Shown in pieces: positions 5,762 to 9,753 of a stretch of DNA of 9,753 bases. Each line of letters begins with the position of its first letter. Position 1 is the first letter of the stretch. The stretch covers positions 1 through 9,753 of the forward strand of contig URHE01000069.1 of NCBI GenBank assembly GCA_900547595.1, in the 5' to 3' direction. The stretch comes from an uncultured Desulfovibrio sp. Its GTDB lineage: Bacteria > Desulfobacterota > Desulfovibrionia > Desulfovibrionales > Desulfovibrionaceae. The position numbers were made by a program, and so were the translations under genes. Under the pieces are notes generated by a model. That model had not been told where the DNA came from. It was given only the letters and a program-made list of their open reading frames with translations, and did not search any database.

Positions 5762-7120
5762 ATGCAGCGCACCCTCATCGTTGATGTCCTTCAGGCAGAA
5801 AAACCGGCTGACGCCGTCACCGTCTGCGGCTGGGTCCGCACCCGGCGCGATGCCAAGGGGTTTTCGTTCGTGGAGCTCAACGACGGCTCCTGCCTCGCCA
5901 ACCTCCAGTGCATCGTGGATGACGGCACCCCGGCGCATGCGGCGCTGGGCGAGGCCAATACCGGCGCCGCGCTCCGCGTGCGCGGGCAGCTTGTGGCCTC
6001 GCCGGGCAAGGGGCAGAAGTGGGAGCTGCGCGCGGCTGAGGTCGAGGTGTTCGGCGGCGCGGACCCGGAAACCTTCCCCCTGCAGAAGAAACGCCATTCG
6101 GACGAGTTCCTGCGCGGCATCGCGCATCTCAGGCCGCGCACCAACAAGTATGGCGCGGCGTTCCGCATCCGTTCGGAGGCGGGCTTCGCGGTGCACGAGT
6201 TTTTCCGTTCGCGGCGTTTCGCCTGGGTGCATACGCCGGTGCTCACCGGGTCGGACTGCGAGGGCGCGGGCGAGATGTTCCATGTGACCACCCTTGCCCC
6301 CGGCGAACAGGGGGAGGACTTTTTCAACCGTCCGTGCAGCCTCACGGTCTCAGGCCAGCTGGAAGCCGAGGCCCTGGCCCTGGGGCTTGGCCGCGTCTAT
6401 ACCTTTGGTCCCACCTTCCGCGCGGAAAATTCCAATACGCCGCGTCATGCCGCGGAATTCTGGATGATCGAGCCGGAAATGGCCTTTGCCGACCTGAAAG
6501 ACCTCATGGAACTGGGCGAGAGCCTCACCCGGCATGTGGTGGAACAGGTGCTGACGCGCTGCGGCGCGGATGTGGCGCTCTTTGACAGATTTGTGGAGCC
6601 CGGGCTGCTGGAACGGCTCAGGGGGATGCTGCGCCAGCCCTTTGCGCGCATCCCGTATGCCGAGGCGGTGCAGATACTGGCGGACGCGGATGCCGGTTTC
6701 GCCTATCCGGTGAGCTTTGGCATCGACCTCCAGACGGAGCACGAGCGCTATCTGGCCGAGACGCATTTTCAGCGTCCGGTCATCGTCTATGACTACCCGC
6801 GCGAGATCAAGGCGTTCTATATGCGGGCCAATGACGATGGCGAGACCGTGGCGGCCATGGACATGCTGGTGCCGCGCATCGGCGAGCTCATCGGCGGCTC
6901 GCAGCGCGAGGAGCGCCTGGACCTGCTGGAAGCGCGCATGGCGGAACTGGGCCAGAAGCCGGAAGACTACTGGTGGTATCTGGACCTGCGCCGTTTCGGC
7001 AGCGTGCCGCACGCGGGATTCGGCCTCGGCTTTGAGCGGCTGCTCATGTTCCTCACGGGCATCAGCAATATCCGCGATGTCATTCCGTTCCCGCGCACGC
7101 CGGGCAGTCTGGAGTTTTAG
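5762..7120 (+). CDS. asnS: Asparaginyl-tRNA synthetase
   Basis: Charges tRNA-Asn with asparagine using ATP in the cytoplasm. A class IIb enzyme of 452 residues, normal for bacterial AsnRS. The N-terminal anticodon-binding OB fold (TVCGWVRTRRDAKGFSFVELNDGS, about residues 19-42 onward) leads into the catalytic domain. Motif 2 is FRAENSNTPRHAAEFWMIEPE from Phe219, and the motif 3 region is GFGLGFERLLM (Glu425, Arg426) followed by NIRDVIPFPRTPG. The NTPRHAAEFWMIE wording and the Asn-type C-terminal IPFPRTPG distinguish it from AspRS. The start at 5762 has a near-ideal ggaggag (5748-5754) with 7 bases of spacing; the in-frame TTG at 5741 is disfavoured. Its own promoter precedes it, and a 14-bp hairpin begins two bases after the stop. 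Its presence implies direct Asn-tRNA charging, at least in part, in this organism. Confidence 0.96.
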   Translation: MQRTLIVDVLQAEKPADAVTVCGWVRTRRDAKGFSFVELNDGSCLANLQCIVDDGTPAHAALGEANTGAALRVRGQLVASPGKGQKWELRAAEVEVFGGADPETFPLQKKRHSDEFLRGIAHLRPRTNKYGAAFRIRSEAGFAVHEFFRSRRFAWVHTPVLTGSDCEGAGEMFHVTTLAPGEQGEDFFNRPCSLTVSGQLEAEALALGLGRVYTFGPTFRAENSNTPRHAAEFWMIEPEMAFADLKDLMELGESLTRHVVEQVLTRCGADVALFDRFVEPGLLERLRGMLRQPFARIPYAEAVQILADADAGFAYPVSFGIDLQTEHERYLAETHFQRPVIVYDYPREIKAFYMRANDDGETVAAMDMLVPRIGELIGGSQREERLDLLEARMAELGQKPEDYWWYLDLRRFGSVPHAGFGLGFERLLMFLTGISNIRDVIPFPRTPGSLEF

Positions 7121-7121
7121 A

Positions 7122-7154
7122 GAGGAAACTCTCTGTTTTGCAGAGAGTTTCCTC
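7122..7154. repeat. Perfect 14-bp inverted repeat between asnS and argJ
   Basis: gaggaaactctctg (7122-7135) and cagagagtttcctc (7141-7154) flank the loop ttttg. It begins two bases after the asnS stop (7118-7120). Neither strand has a T-tract after the stem, so it is not a standard terminator. It may protect the asnS mRNA 3' end, partly separate asnS from argJ, or be one copy of a dispersed palindromic repeat. The symmetry is certain; the role is open. Confidence 0.7.
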
Positions 7155-7199
7155 AGCAAAATATGTTAGAGAGCGCGCGGCACGCGCGCAGGAGCGACC

Positions 7200-8387
7200 A
7201 TGATCGACGATCTTCCCCGGGGCTTCAGGGCCGGCGCGGCCGAAGCCTGCTTCCGCAAGGCGGGCCGCGATGACCTCGGCCTCATCGTGTCCGACCGCCC
7301 GTGCGTTCTGGCAGCCATGTTCACGAAGAACCTGTTCCGCGCCGCGCCGGTGCGCGTCTGTCAGGAAATTCTGGCCAGCGGCCGCGAGGTGCGCGCCGTG
7401 CTTGCCAATTCCGGGCAGGCCAATGCCTGCACCGGCGACGAGGGCCTCGCCAACTGCCGGGAGACGCAACGCCTTGCCGCCGAGGCCCTGGGACTTGCGC
7501 CGGACGAGATACTGCCCATTTCCACCGGCGTGGTGGGCGCGTACCTCAAAATGGACAACTGGCGCGCGGCGCTGCCCGCGCTGGTTCAAAGCCTGGGCAG
7601 CCGCGATGCCGAAGGCTTCACGCGGGCCTTCATGACCACGGATGCCTTCCCCAAGTTCGCCATGCGTGAGGTGCGGCTTTCCGGCGGCGTGGTGCGGCTC
7701 ACGGTCATGGCCAAGGGCGCGGGCATGATTTGCCCCAACATGGCCACCATGCTCTGTGTGGCGCTGACCGACGCCGCCGTGGAGCGCGCCCCCTGGCAGG
7801 AGATGTTCCGCCGCGCCGTGGACGCGACCTTCAACCGGGTGAGCGTGGACGGCGATACCTCCACCAATGACACCATTCTCGGCCTTGCCAACGGCGCGTC
7901 CGGGGTGGCCGCCACGTCCGCCGACGATGCGGCCCTGCTTGAAGGGGCGCTCACGGACATTCTTGCCACCGTGGCGCACATGCTGGTGGCCGACGGTGAA
8001 GGCGCGAGCAAGGTCATCCACATCAGGGTCAGCGGCGCGGCCACCGCGGATGACGCCGAACTGGTGGCGCGCAGCGTGGGCCACTCCCAGCTGGTCAAGA
8101 CCGCCATCTACGGCGGCGATGCCAACTGGGGCCGCATCGTTACGGCTGTTGGTTACAGCGGCGCTAAGTTTGACCCCGCCAAGGTCAGCATGAAGCTGTG
8201 CGGCATTGAGCGCTTCCGTCTGGGTTGCCCAGTCAATGAAGACCAGGAGGATGCCCTCGCCGAGCTGCTCAAGGCCAAGGACGTGCAGGTTGAGATTGAT
8301 CTGGGCGGCGGTTCAGGCTTTTACAATTTCCAGGCTTCCGACCTCGGCCATGAATATGTGACGCTCAACTCTGACTACCGTTCATAG
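7200..8387 (+). CDS. argJ: Bifunctional ornithine acetyltransferase / N-acetylglutamate synthase
   Basis: Moves the acetyl group from N-acetylornithine to glutamate in the cyclic arginine pathway; many bacterial forms also make N-acetylglutamate from acetyl-CoA. The protein has 395 residues, full length for ArgJ. The self-cleavage site is intact: KGAGMICPNMATML, with the nucleophile Thr183 following Ala182, giving alpha and beta chains of about 182 and 213 residues. The oxyanion-hole motif STGVVG (Thr109-Gly110), SVDGDTSTNDT, VADGEGASK and the C-terminal YVTLNSDYRS also match. The start at 7200 has aggag at 7190-7194. A weak promoter, TTGCAG (7138-7143) and TATGTT (7162-7167) with an 18-base spacer, overlaps the preceding hairpin, so argJ may be transcribed both from asnS read-through and on its own. 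No other arginine genes are adjacent. Whether it is mono- or bifunctional cannot be read from sequence alone. Confidence 0.96.
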   Translation: MIDDLPRGFRAGAAEACFRKAGRDDLGLIVSDRPCVLAAMFTKNLFRAAPVRVCQEILASGREVRAVLANSGQANACTGDEGLANCRETQRLAAEALGLAPDEILPISTGVVGAYLKMDNWRAALPALVQSLGSRDAEGFTRAFMTTDAFPKFAMREVRLSGGVVRLTVMAKGAGMICPNMATMLCVALTDAAVERAPWQEMFRRAVDATFNRVSVDGDTSTNDTILGLANGASGVAATSADDAALLEGALTDILATVAHMLVADGEGASKVIHIRVSGAATADDAELVARSVGHSQLVKTAIYGGDANWGRIVTAVGYSGAKFDPAKVSMKLCGIERFRLGCPVNEDQEDALAELLKAKDVQVEIDLGGGSGFYNFQASDLGHEYVTLNSDYRS

Positions 8388-8425
8388 AGGGCCAGCGCTA
8401 CTTTTCCCTGTCCCCGGCATCATAC

Positions 8426-8470
8426 GCCCCGCACCGCATCAGGTATTGCCTGCGCGTTGCGGGGCTTTTT
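8426..8470 (+). terminator. Intrinsic terminator after argJ
   Basis: The 8-bp stem gccccgca (8426-8433) / tgcggggc (8458-8465) is followed by five T residues (8466-8470). The 24-base loop holds an inner cagg-tattg-cctg stem (8440-8452). It lies 38 bases after the argJ stop. Confidence 0.75.
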
Positions 8471-8653
8471 GCGCTATTCATCAGTGTTTTCACAGGAGCA
8501 TGCCTGCTATGGAAAGGGCAAGCTCACGCGCCAACACATTTCATGCCATATGCAAATGCCTTTTTTCTGCATTCCATGATTTATGCCGCAACCTCATACA
8601 GACATGCTGGACAGGCGACCCGATGGAGTTTTAGGGTCTATGCGGAGGGAATT

Positions 8654-9517
8654 ATGGAAGAAGAGTTTTTTGAACGGCGTTATCTGGAAAATGTTGACGC
8701 CTGTCCTGTCTGTGGCAGCAGACAGAGTCAGGTTGCCTATGAGGCTGGTGAAGGTGTGTTGGCGCAAAAATGCGCCTGCGGCGCATACTATTGTGATCAT
8801 CGCCTCAACCCTGAAGGTTTGGCAGCTTATTGGCAGGACTACCAAAATCGCGAACACTGCGCCGTGGAGGGAGAATGCGCCTTGCGGCGGCGCATGTATG
8901 CGGTGGACTTTGCGTATATTGCCCAATTTTTGAAACCCGGAGCCAAGGTGCTGGACGTGGGCTGTGCGGATGGCCTGTTTCTGGACTGGTTTGCCGCTGC
9001 CGGGCACGAGTGCAGCGGGGTGGAGTTTGGCCATGAGGCGGCTTTGAAGGCCGCGCAGCGATATCCTGTCCAGGAAGGATATTTTCCTGATCTGGACATA
9101 CCCCCCGGTTATGACCTGGTTATTTTTCGCGGCGTATTGCAGTATGTGCATACGCCGCGCAGCTTTTTCAGCAAGGCGGCTTCGTTGCTTGCGCCGGGCG
9201 GCCATGTGTATGTGACGGCTCAGCCCAATATGGAGGCCTTTTGCCATCAGGTATACCGCAACAGGTTCCGCTTCAGTTTGACCCCGTGCGATTGCGTGGG
9301 CTATACGCCCCAGTCGTTGTCGGCAGAGTTTGCTGCTCAGGGCTGCGTCACAGTGGGGCAAACCTTCTTTTATGAAGAAACACCTTATGCGGATCCGCCC
9401 AGGGACATTCATATCCTGAGCAAAGCCATAGAGGCCCGAAAGAAGGGGGATGAGCCTGAAGGAACGTCTCCGCCATTCTGGGGCAATATGATGACAATGG
9501 TGTTTCGTAAAAGCTGA
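8654..9517 (+). CDS. Zinc-ribbon SAM-dependent class I methyltransferase
   Basis: A 287-residue soluble protein that should transfer a methyl group from S-adenosylmethionine; the acceptor is unknown. Near the N-terminus C17-x2-C20 and C40-x-C42 with C47 form a likely zinc-binding knuckle, followed by a Tyr/Arg-rich linker ending RRRMYAVDFAYI. The SAM-binding motif I is VLDVGCADG (99-107), followed by CSGVEFG with the ribose-binding acidic residue, then YDLVIFRGVLQYVHTP (motif II/III region) and LLAPGGHVYV. This layout is typical of methyltransferases in surface polysaccharide or secondary glycan clusters, which is family knowledge, not proof. The start at 8654 has ggagg (8644-8648) five bases upstream; in-frame ATGs further upstream, such as the one at 8543, lack a site. 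It is visibly less GC-rich at third positions than asnS or argJ, and terminators lie on both sides, so it may have been acquired as a single gene. Confidence 0.82.
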   Translation: MEEEFFERRYLENVDACPVCGSRQSQVAYEAGEGVLAQKCACGAYYCDHRLNPEGLAAYWQDYQNREHCAVEGECALRRRMYAVDFAYIAQFLKPGAKVLDVGCADGLFLDWFAAAGHECSGVEFGHEAALKAAQRYPVQEGYFPDLDIPPGYDLVIFRGVLQYVHTPRSFFSKAASLLAPGGHVYVTAQPNMEAFCHQVYRNRFRFSLTPCDCVGYTPQSLSAEFAAQGCVTVGQTFFYEETPYADPPRDIHILSKAIEARKKGDEPEGTSPPFWGNMMTMVFRKS

Positions 9518-9538
9518 AACCAGATTGCCAGTGCAGAC

Positions 9539-9575
9539 AAAAAAGCTCCGGGCATGGATAATGCCCGGAGCTTTT
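9539..9575. terminator. Bidirectional terminator between convergent genes
   Basis: A perfect 15-bp stem, aaaagctccgggcat (9541-9555) and atgcccggagctttt (9561-9575), has the loop ggata. On the plus strand four T residues close the stem; on the minus strand a run of six T (complement of 9539-9544) follows the GC core. It sits 22 bases after the methyltransferase stop and 21 bases before the stop of the minus-strand gene, so it serves both. Confidence 0.88.
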
Positions 9576-9595
9576 GCTTCATCCAGTTGCGGCGA

Positions 9596-9753
9596 TTAGA
9601 AATTTTCAGCCACCCAGTCCACAATCTGAGCCATGCGGGCCAAGGTATGCTGGTTATTGCGCTGCCGCTGGCCGATCTCTTCCATAGTTCCCTCAAGTCG
9701 GTAGATGCGCCAGTCGCCCTCGGTCAGAACACCAAGCCGCACGGCTTCATTGA
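9596..9753 (-). CDS. C-terminal end of an unidentified protein (5' end outside window)
   Basis: Reading the minus strand, a frame enters from the window edge and stops with TAA at 9598-9596, giving 51 residues that end in QIVDWVAENF. The visible part includes LGVLTEGDWRIYRLEG and then MEEIGQRQRNNQHTLARM, which looks like an amphipathic, possibly coiled helix. The frame is supported by its position just behind a terminator that fits a minus-strand gene and by a natural-looking residue mix; the other minus-strand frame across 9409-9696 runs through the terminator and into the methyltransferase gene and looks artificial. I do not recognise the family and assign no function. Confidence 0.5.
   Translation of the reverse strand, partial: NEAVRLGVLTEGDWRIYRLEGTMEEIGQRQRNNQHTLARMAQIVDWVAENF

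Noticed and set aside
5475..6287. Plus-strand open frame across the gap into asnS
   Set aside because: It crosses several stems and a strong terminator, becomes Arg/Ser-rich where it overlaps asnS out of frame, and has no matching ribosome site.
7080..8084. Minus-strand open frame opposite argJ
   Set aside because: Antisense to intact argJ motifs; composition is that of a shadow frame.
9409..9696. Minus-strand open frame across the bidirectional terminator
   Set aside because: It reads through the terminator into the 3' end of the methyltransferase gene; another minus frame stopping at 9596 fits the terminator position better.
1..9753. CRISPR arrays, insertion sequences, phage attachment sites, tRNA or rRNA genes
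   Set aside because: No regularly spaced repeats, transposase frames, terminal repeats or cloverleaf-like sequence were seen on either strand.

Overview
The window looks like chromosomal DNA from a sulfate-reducing deltaproteobacterium, most likely Desulfovibrio in the broad sense. The basis is strongly GC-rich coding with G/C third positions, plus a two-gene membrane redox module of the DsrMK/TmcBC/HdrED type, which is characteristic of sulfate reducers. This taxonomic call is inference from gene content; there is no rRNA or marker gene.

Layout, left to right. (1) The 3' end of a gene with an Hpt-like helical domain lacking the phosphorylatable His (2-295). (2) A UspA-family protein (430-852). 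(3) A cluster of four hairpin-forming inverted repeats (878-978). (4) A phospholipase-D-type cardiolipin synthase (1112-2542). (5) A 352-base GC-rich gap. (6) A two-gene operon: a five-helix NarI/DsrM-type cytochrome b (2895-3836), then an HdrD/DsrK-type iron-sulfur protein (3848-5440). (7) A strikingly structured 3' region with nested stems ending in a UUCG-loop terminator (5443-5660). (8) asnS (5762-7120) behind a good sigma70-type promoter, and argJ (7200-8387), separated by a perfect 14-bp hairpin. (9) A terminator, then a less GC-rich gene for a zinc-ribbon SAM-dependent methyltransferase (8654-9517). (10) A bidirectional terminator, and the 3' end of a minus-strand gene of unknown function (9596-9753).

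Most genes here are separate transcription units of housekeeping type: stress protein, membrane lipid synthesis, tRNA charging and arginine synthesis. The redox pair is the one real functional module. The cytochrome b would exchange electrons with the menaquinone pool, and the cytoplasmic iron-sulfur subunit would pass them to or from a thiol/disulfide or similar partner. No cytochrome c, DsrJ-, DsrO- or DsrP-like gene follows it, so it is a minimal form. I found no CRISPR array, insertion sequence, tRNA or rRNA. The best candidates for something undescribed are the structured region after the redox operon and the orphan redox pair itself.
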